A stretch of DNA of 41,166 nt from contig JAFUEM010000058.1 in the NCBI GenBank assembly GCA_017463935.1, positions 1 to 41,166 of the forward strand, written 5' to 3'. The DNA comes from Kiritimatiellia bacterium. Lineage in GTDB: Bacteria > Verrucomicrobiota > Kiritimatiellia > RFP12 > UBA1067. A model generated the notes under the pieces. That model made no database searches. It had not been told where the DNA came from and saw only the letters and a list, made by a program, of their open reading frames with translations. How positions within the stretch are numbered: the first letter of the stretch is position 1; each line of letters begins with the position of its first letter. The position numbers were made by a program, and so were the translations under genes. This document shows, piece by piece, positions 31,647 to 39,101 of this stretch.

Positions 31647-32896
31647 AGCGTTCAGTCGTGATTGCCCTTTCGCTGCTTTCGATGTGCGCGGCGGCGAAGA
31701 CTAACGAGATTTTCACATCGGCCATCGAGTCGCCCTATGTGTACGGACTCGACGGCGCGAAGTATGAAGTGTTGGACGGCGAGGTTGTGGAGGCTCGCCC
31801 GCTGCTGCGCATGGCGCTGCCGGACGGCGCGGCGATAAGCGCGGACGGCATCACGCCGACCGTGAACTACACGAACATAAACGGCGTGGCGCACACCCGC
31901 GTCATGATCGACTTCTCCTGCAACTTCGACTGGAGGGGATGGCATCCGTTCATCCAGCACGTCACGTACGGCGGCACGAGGTCGCGGCTTGAATTGCAGG
32001 AGGACAGCGTATATCTCGGAGGGGATGCGCGTTCAGGCGTCTCGTCCTATCGCTACGCATGGCACGGCTATGTCGTGGGCTACGCGCCGCCGTCGCAGAG
32101 CGGATATTATTCCGTCTCGGTGGAGCCGGAGCCATACGACGGAGAGGACGCCGGGGATGGATACTACATCGTCACGCCGTCCGGAGAGAACGCGCCCGCG
32201 CGTGTGCAGTATGTGACGATCGACCAGCGCGGCAACATCTCGCCGTCTGGCGCGGTGGCGACGATCGCGCAAGCCGCGGCCACGGAGACGAGACTTGCCG
32301 CCGCGGAGGTTGCGGCGGTCGCGTACACGAACGCGGAGGCGCAGACAGAGGCGGCGGTGGACGATCTCGCGGCGGCGATCATCGGACAGAGCCTCGTCGT
32401 GTACGAGGACGACTTCATGTATTCGCTCGGGGACGCGATAGCGATCTCCACGAACTGCCACTGCCGCATCTACGACTTCAAGGCGAAGGTTTCGCAGGTG
32501 ACGGTGGACGGCGTGTTGTGCGACCGCTCCTGGGTGTACTTCGGATTCACGGAGAACATCGGCAGCCTGAACCCCGTCGCGCAGTTCAAGGATTCGCTTT
32601 CGTCCGACCTCGACTGGGGCGAGATAACGTGCGGAACGCCGGAGGTGCAGGACCATTCCTTCGTCGTAAACGGCGAACCCTTCGACTACTGCTACCGCAT
32701 GAGCGTGGACATTCCGCACACGCTCGCATCTGCGTTTCTGCGGGTGTACACGGAGATTACGTCTCAGGTGGGTGATGGGAGCGTGCTGAACATCGTCGGC
32801 GGAATCGCGGGCGGGATGACGGGCACCGTCACATGGGGCGCGAATACGCTGGAGTTCGTCGGCGGGCTGGCCGTCGAGCCGGAGGTGTCGCCATGA
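31643..32896 (+). CDS. Secreted fibre-like protein with coiled-coil segment
   Basis: The 417-residue product has a signal peptide (KRSVVIALSLLSMCAAAKT). Beta-rich regions follow (RTNIN-like text at YTNINGVAHTRVMIDFS; SQSGYYSVSVEPEPYDG). A heptad-like helix TIAQAAATETRLAAAEVAAV at about 210-230 resembles trimerising stalks of phage fibres and autotransporter adhesins. It ends in an elongated C-terminal domain that is Gly/Val-rich (LNIVGGIAGGMTGTVTWGAN). The function is unknown. Overlaps its neighbours by ATGA. Confidence 0.5.
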   Translation: MKRSVVIALSLLSMCAAAKTNEIFTSAIESPYVYGLDGAKYEVLDGEVVEARPLLRMALPDGAAISADGITPTVNYTNINGVAHTRVMIDFSCNFDWRGWHPFIQHVTYGGTRSRLELQEDSVYLGGDARSGVSSYRYAWHGYVVGYAPPSQSGYYSVSVEPEPYDGEDAGDGYYIVTPSGENAPARVQYVTIDQRGNISPSGAVATIAQAAATETRLAAAEVAAVAYTNAEAQTEAAVDDLAAAIIGQSLVVYEDDFMYSLGDAIAISTNCHCRIYDFKAKVSQVTVDGVLCDRSWVYFGFTENIGSLNPVAQFKDSLSSDLDWGEITCGTPEVQDHSFVVNGEPFDYCYRMSVDIPHTLASAFLRVYTEITSQVGDGSVLNIVGGIAGGMTGTVTWGANTLEFVGGLAVEPEVSP

Positions 32897-33360
32897 TCGA
32901 GACGTTCCAGAGGTTCGTGACGGCGGCGTGTCTTGCGGCGTTTGCCGTGTCGTTCGCCGCATGGGCGCTCTGCGCGATGCGCAGGCCGCTTGACGTGATG
33001 CTTTCGCGTGTGCGCCGACATCCGTGGGCGGCGATCATCCTCTCCCCTGCCGTGTTCGCGCTGTTCGTGTACGGTTCGACCAAGCCGGACCCGATCACGC
33101 CGACCGTGCGCGGCATCACACTCGGATCCCCGATGGAAACGCCGTCGAGCGTCGCCCTGGAGTGGAAGGCCGACGAGGGCCGGGAGATACGGACCAACCA
33201 GCTTGTGCGCGTGTACTGGCGCGACGCCTACACGCCGTGGACGCTCGCGGCGGAGGGCTACGGCATGACGAACGCCGTCATCAACGGCTTTTTCGTCAAC
33301 CGCGACACGGACTGGATGGTGGAGGTCGAGGACGACGAAGACGAGGGGGGCGGAGAATGA
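32893..33360 (+). CDS. Membrane-anchored protein of the secreted cluster
   Basis: The 155-residue protein has two hydrophobic segments, FVTAACLAAFAVSFAAWALC (8-27) and AAIILSPAVFALFVYG (about 46-61). A soluble C-terminal domain of about 90 residues follows with strands such as SVALEWKADEGREIRTNQLV, ending in an acidic tail. It is tightly coupled to both neighbours by ATGA overlaps. The layout suggests an inner-membrane anchor with an exported domain, perhaps holding the secreted proteins beside it. Confidence 0.5.
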   Translation: MIETFQRFVTAACLAAFAVSFAAWALCAMRRPLDVMLSRVRRHPWAAIILSPAVFALFVYGSTKPDPITPTVRGITLGSPMETPSSVALEWKADEGREIRTNQLVRVYWRDAYTPWTLAAEGYGMTNAVINGFFVNRDTDWMVEVEDDEDEGGGE

Positions 33361-34151
33361 GACGGCTTGCACTGATTCTGGCCGCGCTTCCGTTCGCGGC
33401 GCTGGCCGACGCCGCTCCGCTTCTCGGGGCGGAAGCCGAGACGAGGACGAACATCGTCTCGAACGTTGCGACGGTGCGGCAGTGGTCGCGGCAGTACGTG
33501 TTCGTGGACGGAGCCGGAGAGCTGCACGATCCGTCCGGACGGCTTGTCGCCTACGCCGACGAGGTGGGGCGGCAGAACCGGGCGGAGGATGTGCGGCTGG
33601 TGATACAGGGGGCGCACGACGGCATGACGAACGCACTCCAGCGGGTGTACGACCTGACGAACCGGGTGCCGGAGCGCGGCGTCGCGCTGCGCTTCTCGAT
33701 GAAGCCGTCCGCGGAGCGGCGGAACTTCTTCGCCTACATCGTGGACGAGGAGACCGACGGCACGAACGACGTGGCGCGGTACTACTTTTCGCACGTCCTG
33801 GACGTGCCGCCGAAGATCCAGCGCAGATACCGCTCGGCCGATTCGTCGGTGTTTGTCGAGGGCGAATGGCTGGACTATTCGACAAACGGCGTATCCGTCG
33901 TGGACGCGCAGGGCATCGTCTGGAACGGGTGCAACGCGATCCGCTTCACGCGTCCGCAGTGGGCGGTGGGTTATCCGGCGCGCCCCAACAGGCACTGCAC
34001 GATAGGCCATCCCGTGAGCGGACTCGACTTCGCCGGCGCGATGGTGTTTGTGGACGGCCGCCCGACGCTGACGGGCTACGTCACCAACGGGCTTCAGCGC
34101 ATCTACTTCGACAACGGCGTATACAAGGGAACGGAGGTCATCGAGGAATGA
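33357..34151 (+). CDS. Secreted protein with beta-rich body
   Basis: The 264-residue product begins with a signal (RRLALILAALPFAALADAAP, cleavage likely near ALA). The mature part begins with an Arg-rich helix (NIVSNVATVRQWSRQYV), then VYDLTNRVPERGVALRFSMK and a beta-rich body with DYSTNGVSVVDAQGIVWNG. No known family is recognised. It overlaps the membrane-anchored gene and the next gene by ATGA, so the set is one operon. Confidence 0.5.
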   Translation: MRRLALILAALPFAALADAAPLLGAEAETRTNIVSNVATVRQWSRQYVFVDGAGELHDPSGRLVAYADEVGRQNRAEDVRLVIQGAHDGMTNALQRVYDLTNRVPERGVALRFSMKPSAERRNFFAYIVDEETDGTNDVARYYFSHVLDVPPKIQRRYRSADSSVFVEGEWLDYSTNGVSVVDAQGIVWNGCNAIRFTRPQWAVGYPARPNRHCTIGHPVSGLDFAGAMVFVDGRPTLTGYVTNGLQRIYFDNGVYKGTEVIEE

Positions 34152-34603
34152 AACGAATCGTGTTTTCGCTCGTCGCGATTGCGGCGATTGCGGCATTTGG
34201 CATGACAGAGACGGAGCGTCGGTATCTGCGGATGCTCGCGGAGCGCCCCAGGTGCGAGGCGCGGGAGCGCGTCGTGATCGGCGGTACGACCAACATCGTC
34301 GAGACGTGGCGGCGCGGCGGCTACGAATGGAAGCAGACGAACGCCGTCCGGCGCGTGATCGGGACCGTCCAGCGCAACACCTTCGAGGAGAAGGTTGCGG
34401 AGGCGCGGGCGTTGGCCGCCGAGTACGAGACGGACGCCAAGGCGATTCGCGATCTTCGCAAGTCCGCGAAGAAGACGGCGAAGAACCTTGAAAAGCTGCG
34501 CAAGAACATCGAGAAGGCGAAGAAGCAGTCGCAGGACGCCGACGAACTCGCATTCTACATCGCGCTTGAACAACTCGTCATGGATGCGCAGGAGGGGAAC
34601 TGA
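34148..34603 (+). CDS. Secreted coiled-coil protein
   Basis: The 151-residue product has a short signal peptide (KRIVFSLVAIAAIAAFG) and a long basic/acidic coiled coil from about residue 75 to 135 (DLRKSAKKTAKNLEKLRKNI). The N-terminal mature segment contains NIVETWRRGGYEWKQTN, with an NIV start also seen at the mature N-terminus of the preceding protein (TRTNIVSN). It could be an exported scaffold or an Rz-like coiled-coil spanin part, but the region lies upstream of the lysis genes. Confidence 0.45.
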   Translation: MKRIVFSLVAIAAIAAFGMTETERRYLRMLAERPRCEARERVVIGGTTNIVETWRRGGYEWKQTNAVRRVIGTVQRNTFEEKVAEARALAAEYETDAKAIRDLRKSAKKTAKNLEKLRKNIEKAKKQSQDADELAFYIALEQLVMDAQEGN

Positions 34604-34992
34604 TGAATACGATTGCGATGCTTGCCGTTTCCGCCGTGCTGGTGACGAACGCCGCGCCCGTCTCGATCGCGTCCATGACGCCGAGGGAGCGGATGGAGTG
34701 GCGCAAGGCCCAGACGCAGAGGATGCACGACGCGCTAAAATGGGACGAGGCGCGGCGCGAGGCGTTCCGCTACGAAGTCCGCAAGAGGCGTCTGAACCGG
34801 GCCGCCGCCGACTTCCTGAATGTCTCGGAGCCGAGCAACGCGGTCGTGTCCGTGAGCGTGGACTACAGGAGCGGCGACATCCGCGTCGTTTACGCCGACG
34901 GCTACAGGCTGATCCAGAGGTTCACACCGCCGAAGCCGGTCAAACCGAAAGTGGTTGCCCGGCCGAAGCCGAAGAAGAAGGAGGGCTACTGA
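34603..34992 (+). CDS. Small secreted basic protein
   Basis: The 129-residue product has a weak signal peptide (NTIAMLAVSAVLVTNAAPVS), a helical region (RKAQTQRMHDALKWDEARRE) and two strands (NAVVSVSVDYRSGDIRVVYA). A Pro/Lys-rich tail follows (PPKPVKPKVVARPKPKKK), which would be suited to crossing or binding the cell wall, like TonB or spanin linkers. No family is recognised. Coupled to the preceding gene. Confidence 0.45.
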   Translation: MNTIAMLAVSAVLVTNAAPVSIASMTPRERMEWRKAQTQRMHDALKWDEARREAFRYEVRKRRLNRAAADFLNVSEPSNAVVSVSVDYRSGDIRVVYADGYRLIQRFTPPKPVKPKVVARPKPKKKEGY

Positions 34993-34993
34993 C

Positions 34994-35335
34994 ATGTGCA
35001 TGAGAGCTACCGAGGAGGGCTGCGTGCTTGCCGCGCAGCAGAATGAGCTGAAGGAGCGCGTGTCCGTGCTTGAACGCGACGTAGCCAACATCCGCGCGGA
35101 GACGCAGGCGGGGTTCAAGCAGGGCGCGGAAACCATGCGGGAGATCAACACGTCCGTCGCGAACCTTGCGCACGACTTCGCTCAGCGTTTCAACAACATG
35201 GAGGCTACCGTGGTTTCGGAGAAGGTGGAATGGGGCAAGACGCTTCGGAAAATCGCGCTGTGGTCTGCGATGGTTCTTCTGTCGGGCTGTGCCGTCGCGA
35301 TGGGCGTGACGATATACAAAAACTTCTTCCATTGA
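34994..35335 (+). CDS. Holin-like/XhlA-like protein
   Basis: The 113-residue product has an N-terminal charged coiled coil (QNELKERVSVLERDVANIRA at about 16-35, then more helix) and a single C-terminal membrane segment (IALWSAMVLLSGCAVAMGVT, about 86-105) with a short basic tail. This is the XhlA/hemolysin-type layout of many phage lysis cassettes. The ATG at 34994 or 35000 may be used. Its stop is in TTGACGG block 4. Confidence 0.55.
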   Translation: MCMRATEEGCVLAAQQNELKERVSVLERDVANIRAETQAGFKQGAETMREINTSVANLAHDFAQRFNNMEATVVSEKVEWGKTLRKIALWSAMVLLSGCAVAMGVTIYKNFFH

Positions 35336-35368
35336 CGGGCGGTCAGAATACAGGAGGTTCAACAGATG
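35332..35368 (+). promoter_or_regulatory. TTGACGG...CAGGAGGT gene-junction block, copy 4
   Basis: TTGACGGGCGGTCAGAATA, CAGGAGGT and the ATG at 35366 give a 34-base spacing. The stop codon of the holin-like gene is at bases 2-4, as in copies 1 and 3. Confidence 0.6.
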
Positions 35369-35791
35369 GAAGACAAGGAAAAGGTAGGGCGGCTGCTTCA
35401 CAAGGCGGTCGGGATCGGGCTGGATGGCGTCGACTTCGTGACGAAACTCGGCTTCGCCACCGTCTGCCGCGAATACAACGGCATCGGGCCGGAGTTCTTT
35501 CCGCCGACGCTCCGCGCGAAGGTGACCGAGTGGCTTGGGCTGTTCGAGCCGGCCGCGCTGATACACGACCTTCGGAACTACCAGTCGGACGGCATGCGGC
35601 ATGCGTTCAACTACGCGAACTACGAGTTCTTCGCCAACTGCCGCAAGTGCGCCGCAGCCGAATACAGGTGGTGGAGCTGGCGCAGATACCGCGCCTACGC
35701 CATAGCGAAGGTTCTGTACGATTTCGTGAGCGGCGATCCGGGCTGGAGGGCCTGGATGGACTGCTACGAGAAAACCCACAAACAAAACTGA
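35366..35791 (+). CDS. Conserved lysis-cassette protein of unknown function
   Basis: The 141-residue protein contains NGIGPEFFPPTLRAKVTEWL (37-56), then EPAALIHDLRNYQSDG, and an aromatic helical part (ANYEFFANCRKCAAAEYRWW). The IHD motif followed by a Tyr and Gly-rich turn recalls DUF1353-like and small phage enzymes, but no catalytic triad can be shown. It lies between a holin-like and a lipoprotein gene where an endolysin would be expected. It is therefore the best candidate for the missing lysis enzyme, with low certainty. Confidence 0.45.
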   Translation: MEDKEKVGRLLHKAVGIGLDGVDFVTKLGFATVCREYNGIGPEFFPPTLRAKVTEWLGLFEPAALIHDLRNYQSDGMRHAFNYANYEFFANCRKCAAAEYRWWSWRRYRAYAIAKVLYDFVSGDPGWRAWMDCYEKTHKQN

Positions 35792-35801
35792 AAGGAAACA
35801 G

Positions 35802-36368
35802 ATGAAGAAACTACTCGTAGTGATTGCGCTGGCCGCTTGCGCGGCGGCGATCACAGGATGCAAGAGCATTGAGGTCGAGCGCCACGCGCAGAGCCTCGCC
35901 ACGATCCAAAACGCGGACGGCACAGTGTCCGTCGTGAAGGATGCCGCGAACAACCCCGTCGTTCTCGACGGCGGATGGGAGGTGGACTACTTCCAGCACT
36001 GGAACTGGCAGAAGTTCGACAGCCTCGCCGCCAAGACGAAGGAGGCCGAACTTTCGATCAACAACTACGAGGGCGGAGCTGACGCGACGAACCTGACGCA
36101 GCTGGTGCATACGTCCCTCGAAGGCCTGACGAAACTCGTCGCGACGGCGGCCGACGCCTACGTGAAGGTGGCCGGAGGCGGAGCGCAGGCCGACACGGCG
36201 CTCAACGCCGCGAAGAAGATGATCGAATACTTCGCTGAGAAGGGAGGCGACGTGTCGAAGGCGGTCGTCACCACCGACACCGCATCCAACACCGTGAAGG
36301 TGTCGGACGGCACGACGTGCATTTCGTGCGATGCCGCAGGGAACTGCACCGACTGTACGGCGAAGTGA
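35802..36368 (+). CDS. Phage lipoprotein, possible outer spanin or surface protein
   Basis: The 188-residue product has a lipoprotein signal peptide with lipobox ITGC at about 17-20, behind AAAGGAAACAG. The mature part is mostly helical (TNLTQLVHTSLEGLTKLVAT) and ends with a Cys cluster, CISCDAAGNCTDC. It is larger than typical Rz1 and not proline-rich, so a surface-exclusion or superinfection lipoprotein is an equally good idea. It is the last gene of the plus-strand late operon. Confidence 0.55.
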   Translation: MKKLLVVIALAACAAAITGCKSIEVERHAQSLATIQNADGTVSVVKDAANNPVVLDGGWEVDYFQHWNWQKFDSLAAKTKEAELSINNYEGGADATNLTQLVHTSLEGLTKLVATAADAYVKVAGGGAQADTALNAAKKMIEYFAEKGGDVSKAVVTTDTASNTVKVSDGTTCISCDAAGNCTDCTAK

Positions 36369-36376
36369 CGATGTGC

Positions 36377-36468
36377 TATAATATCGGCTTGCGCGGTTAG
36401 CCTTTCGTTATCCGCGCTGCCCCGCCGGAGGCTTGCCCAAGCCGTTTGATGGCGGGGCTCTTTATTTC
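36377..36468 (+). ncRNA. Candidate structured RNA with extended -10 promoter and terminator
   Basis: TGCTATAAT (extended -10; TATAAT at 36377-36382) stands ten bases after the lipoprotein stop. A GCGCGG/CCGCGC hairpin follows (36391-36396 with 36412-36417). Then a larger stem GCCCCGCC/GGCGGGGC (36419-36426 with 36451-36458) encloses an inner GGCTT/AAGCC hairpin. CTCTTTATTT ends it. There is no reading frame of useful length. The -35 region is weak, as expected for an extended -10 promoter. It could be a small regulatory RNA or simply the late terminator with a chance -10. Confidence 0.45.
36419..36468 (+). terminator. Intrinsic terminator at the end of the late operon
   Basis: An eight-base GC stem (36419-36426 with 36451-36458) is followed by CTCTTTATTT. 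It stands between the plus-strand lipoprotein gene and the convergent minus-strand membrane-protein gene, the natural place to end late transcription. No T tract exists on the opposite strand. Confidence 0.7.
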
Positions 36469-36614
36469 CCGGAATGCCCGAGCGCGGACGCCCGCACCTG
36501 GCGCGGGAAGTCCGTCGGATGGCCGGACGTGCGCCCATGAGACGGCGAGCGCCATGTCAGGTATGCGCACCAGGCGGCGAGGATGATTATCGCGTATGTC
36601 TTCCAGTCTTTCAT
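36462..36614 (-). CDS. Small membrane protein downstream of the integrase
   Basis: The 50-residue product (MKDWKTYAIIILAAWCAYLT then a basic, Ser/Gly/His-rich tail) has one hydrophobic helix at about 7-18. A longer start at 36650 overlaps the integrase end and is less likely. On the minus strand a TATAAT-like stretch and AAGGTGG precede the ATG. The function is unknown; it may be cotranscribed with the integrase. Confidence 0.45.
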   Translation of the reverse strand: MKDWKTYAIIILAAWCAYLTWRSPSHGRTSGHPTDFPRQVRASALGHSGK

Positions 36615-36633
36615 GGCGTATATTATACCACCT

Positions 36634-37803
36634 TCAGCCGATCGACTCAATGACGGATCCGCATTCGCGGACGAGTTCGTCCACGGCGGCCTCGCGCGAA
36701 TAGCCCTGCGTCACCTTCAGTCCGCCGGAATGCCCCATGAGCATCGCGGCCATCAGGATTCCGTGCTTCCGCCGCACTTCCGTGGCGAACGAGTGGCGGA
36801 GCTGGTTCGGAGACCACGGATCCACGTCGGCGCGTCTCGCGGCGTCCCGTATGGTGCAGCCGTACCGGGCCGTGTCCCATGTGTCGGTCAGCTTGTCGGG
36901 GATTCCGCGGACGCCGCGGCGCCCTTCCGCTCCGTTCGCGGTCTCGACGTCGAACGCGACCTTCGGGGAGAACGGCCGGGGCCATGCGCGGTACTTCTCC
37001 AGAATCGCCCTCGCCCTCGGGCCGATCAGCACGGCGCGTATCTTCCCCTTCCATTCCGTCTTGTGGTGGGCTGGGCGGTACACCCACGGCGTGGCCGTCG
37101 TGTCGATGAGCGCCCATGCCATGCCGCAGGCCTCGCCCGGGCGCATTCCGGTGAGGCGCTGGACGCGCACGAGGTCGGCGGTGTTCCTGGCCATGACCGC
37201 GCACGTCGCCTCGATGTCCGCGTCGTCCACGGGGCGCACGGGCTCCGTCTCGTGCGCTTCCGATCGGAACGCCTTGAGGTTCTGCACCTGCGACAGCTCC
37301 GCCTTGTGCGTGGCCGTGATACGCCCTTCGTCAAGCGCCCAGCGCCACAGGCGCCTGATGCGCTCCATGTAGCGATTCACCGTCACGCGGGCGATGCCGG
37401 AGCGGACGAGCGCGTCGCGCACGGCCAGCATGTCGGAGTGCTGGAGTTCCGCGACGGGTCGGTCGCCGTACATTTCGCGAAGGAGCCGTACGGCGTTCTG
37501 GCATCCCCAGGCCTCGCCCGTCTGCGTCCCGTCGGCGTGGCGGTAGTATGTCTCGCAGTGCGCGATCCAGCCGCCACAGAGCGTGTCCACCGTCTCGCTT
37601 TTCAGCGCGATGGTGGGCGTCCGGCGCGTGGCCTGCTCCCATATCCTGCGCGCGGCGGAGATCGCCACGTCGCGGGAGCGGTCGGCGTGCAGCGCGATCT
37701 CGCTTCCGGGTGCGCACAGCTTCCGCGCCGTGCGCTTCTTCTCGCCTGGCAGACGCACCGCGTACCACCAGTAGCCGTTGTTTACGTAGACTGTTCCTTT
37801 CAT
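36634..37803 (-). CDS. int: Tyrosine recombinase integrase
   Basis: The 389-residue enzyme has an N-terminal arm-binding/SAM-like region and the catalytic domain. Arg221 lies in TGMRPGEACG, Lys248 in HHKTEWKGK, Arg336 in SPNQLRHSFA, His358 in LMGHSGG and the nucleophile Tyr368 in TQGYS. The first His of the usual HxLRH box is Asn333 here, a tolerated variant. On the minus strand GAAAGGAAAAAACC precedes the ATG. It would insert and excise the prophage by acting on attP near its own upstream region. Codon use and GC match the rest of the phage. Confidence 0.92.
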   Translation of the reverse strand: MKGTVYVNNGYWWYAVRLPGEKKRTARKLCAPGSEIALHADRSRDVAISAARRIWEQATRRTPTIALKSETVDTLCGGWIAHCETYYRHADGTQTGEAWGCQNAVRLLREMYGDRPVAELQHSDMLAVRDALVRSGIARVTVNRYMERIRRLWRWALDEGRITATHKAELSQVQNLKAFRSEAHETEPVRPVDDADIEATCAVMARNTADLVRVQRLTGMRPGEACGMAWALIDTTATPWVYRPAHHKTEWKGKIRAVLIGPRARAILEKYRAWPRPFSPKVAFDVETANGAEGRRGVRGIPDKLTDTWDTARYGCTIRDAARRADVDPWSPNQLRHSFATEVRRKHGILMAAMLMGHSGGLKVTQGYSREAAVDELVRECGSVIESIG

Positions 37804-37830
37804 GGTTTTTTCCTTTCGTTTTGTTTGCCC

Positions 37831-37850
37831 AAAGTGTTATAAAGTGTTAT
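37831..37850. repeat. Tandem 10-bp repeat AAAGTGTTAT upstream of the integrase
   Basis: Two exact, adjacent copies of AAAGTGTTAT (37831-37840 and 37841-37850) lie between the integrase start and the phage/chromosome junction. A period of about one helical turn on the attP side is the layout of arm-type integrase or excisionase sites. It could also be an operator for integrase expression. Confidence 0.55.
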
Positions 37851-37910
37851 ACGGTTTTTCGCGGAACCCTTATTTTACAGGGGTTATATTATATCATAAT
37901 TTGCTCGTCA
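37851..37910. other. Putative attachment site region and composition break
   Basis: Between the integrase leader and the LRR gene the sequence turns from GC-rich to AT-rich. The leucine-rich-repeat reading frame is cut in the middle of a repeat, after SVTS: the codons for GTGACGAGCA continue as AATTATGATATAA on the minus strand. This is what insertion of a prophage into the LRR gene would leave at its right junction. The core att sequence cannot be fixed without the left junction. Confidence 0.45.
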
Positions 37911-39087
37911 CGCTATCTGGAATCACTACACTAGTCAAGTTCCTGCAATAATAAAACGCATCCAACCCTATGCTCGTCACGCCGATACTAAATGTTATAT
38001 TCGTAAGTCCATAACATTGCCGAAAGGCATAATCCCCAATACTCGTGACGCTGGCGGGAATCGTCACACTCGTCAAATTCGTGCAGAGATAAAACGCCCA
38101 GCTATCAATGCTCATCACGCCGTCAGGTATCGTCACATCTCTGGAAACACCACTTATGAGCTTTTTACCATCCTTTGTTAGCAGTAGTCCCGAGACGGAT
38201 TTATAGGCGGAGTTTCGTTCGTCAACTATAAATTGCTCCATGCTGTTGCAACCATCAAACACCTCACTTCCAATGCTCGTCAGACCTCGCCCTATCATCA
38301 CACTCGTCAGCCCACTGCAAAACGAAAACGCATTATCCCCGATACTTATCACGCCATCCGGAATTGTAATGCTCGAAAGACCAGTGCATGCGTAAAATGC
38401 CCGATACCCTATGTTCGTCACCGCGTCAGGCATTTTCACGAGCGTCAGAGTGTCACATCTTTCAAAGGCACAGCTTCCAATGCTTATCACACTGTTAGGA
38501 ATCAACACACTCGTCAATCTCCTACAACTTGCAAATGCAGAATCGCTAATGCTTTTCACGCCAGCAGGAATCGTAACATCTCCATTGATACCATAGATGA
38601 GCGTTTTCCCATCCTTTGTCAACAGAAGTCCCGACACGGACTTGTAGGCAGAGTTTTGTTCGTCTACGGCAAAGGACTCAATGCCACTCCCATAAAATAC
38701 CGAAGACCCGATCTCGACCACGCCAGAACCAAATGCTACGTGCGTCAGCGAACTGCAACCCCTGAAGGCATAATCTTCAATACTAGTCACACTGGCCGGG
38801 ATTGTCAAACTTACCATCTCTCGACAACTATAAAACGCATACCTAGCAATTTTTGTCACAGGATAACCACCAAGCACGGACGGGATTTCAATCGCACCTA
38901 CCACAGACCGTGGCATGGCAGGAAAGGATTGTGACCCACCTCCAATTGACGCTTTCCCATTTGAGACAGTATATGTCCATGTAATTCCATTGACGGTTTC
39001 TGTATGTGTTGTGTCTGCATTGGAGCCCAAAGCCATCACCAAAATGACGCTGCAAATACAAATTCTCAAGATTCGGAAAGTGTTCAT
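37894..39087 (-). CDS. BspA-type leucine-rich-repeat surface protein, probably truncated by the prophage
   Basis: The 397-residue product begins with a Sec signal (NTFRILRICICSVILVMALG). At least ten BspA/LRR_5-type repeats of about 23 residues follow (pattern LTSVTIPxSVTSIGxxAFxxC; two longer units contain NSAYKSVSGLLLTKDGK). It ends abruptly as VVIPDSVTSKL, within a repeat, at the phage junction. AAGGAAGG before the ATG at 39087 is the ribosome site; a TTG start at 39105 is unlikely. BspA proteins are surface adhesins of gut and oral bacteria. DNA composition is AT-richer than the prophage. Confidence 0.82.
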   Translation of the reverse strand: MNTFRILRICICSVILVMALGSNADTTHTETVNGITWTYTVSNGKASIGGGSQSFPAMPRSVVGAIEIPSVLGGYPVTKIARYAFYSCREMVSLTIPASVTSIEDYAFRGCSSLTHVAFGSGVVEIGSSVFYGSGIESFAVDEQNSAYKSVSGLLLTKDGKTLIYGINGDVTIPAGVKSISDSAFASCRRLTSVLIPNSVISIGSCAFERCDTLTLVKMPDAVTNIGYRAFYACTGLSSITIPDGVISIGDNAFSFCSGLTSVMIGRGLTSIGSEVFDGCNSMEQFIVDERNSAYKSVSGLLLTKDGKKLISGVSRDVTIPDGVMSIDSWAFYLCTNLTSVTIPASVTSIGDYAFRQCYGLTNITFSIGVTSIGLDAFYYCRNLTSVVIPDSVTSKL

Positions 39088-39101
39088 TGAAATCCTTCCT
39101 T

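Larger units (their letters stand above)
1..37893. mobile_element. Integrated siphovirus-like prophage, left end outside window
   Basis: A continuous phage gene order is visible: replication and methylation genes, terminase, gpW-like protein, portal, protease-capsid, connector proteins, tail tube, tape measure, fibre-like proteins, lysis cassette, and an integrase on the opposite strand. The right boundary is inferred to lie between the integrase start (37803) and the truncated LRR gene (from 37894), where base composition drops from GC-rich to AT-rich. The left boundary, the repressor and the other attachment site are not in the window. The head genes are lambda/HK97-like. The short tape measure and presence of a tail tube with no sheath suggest a short, non-contractile tail. 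Whether the element is still inducible cannot be told from sequence. Confidence 0.9.
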
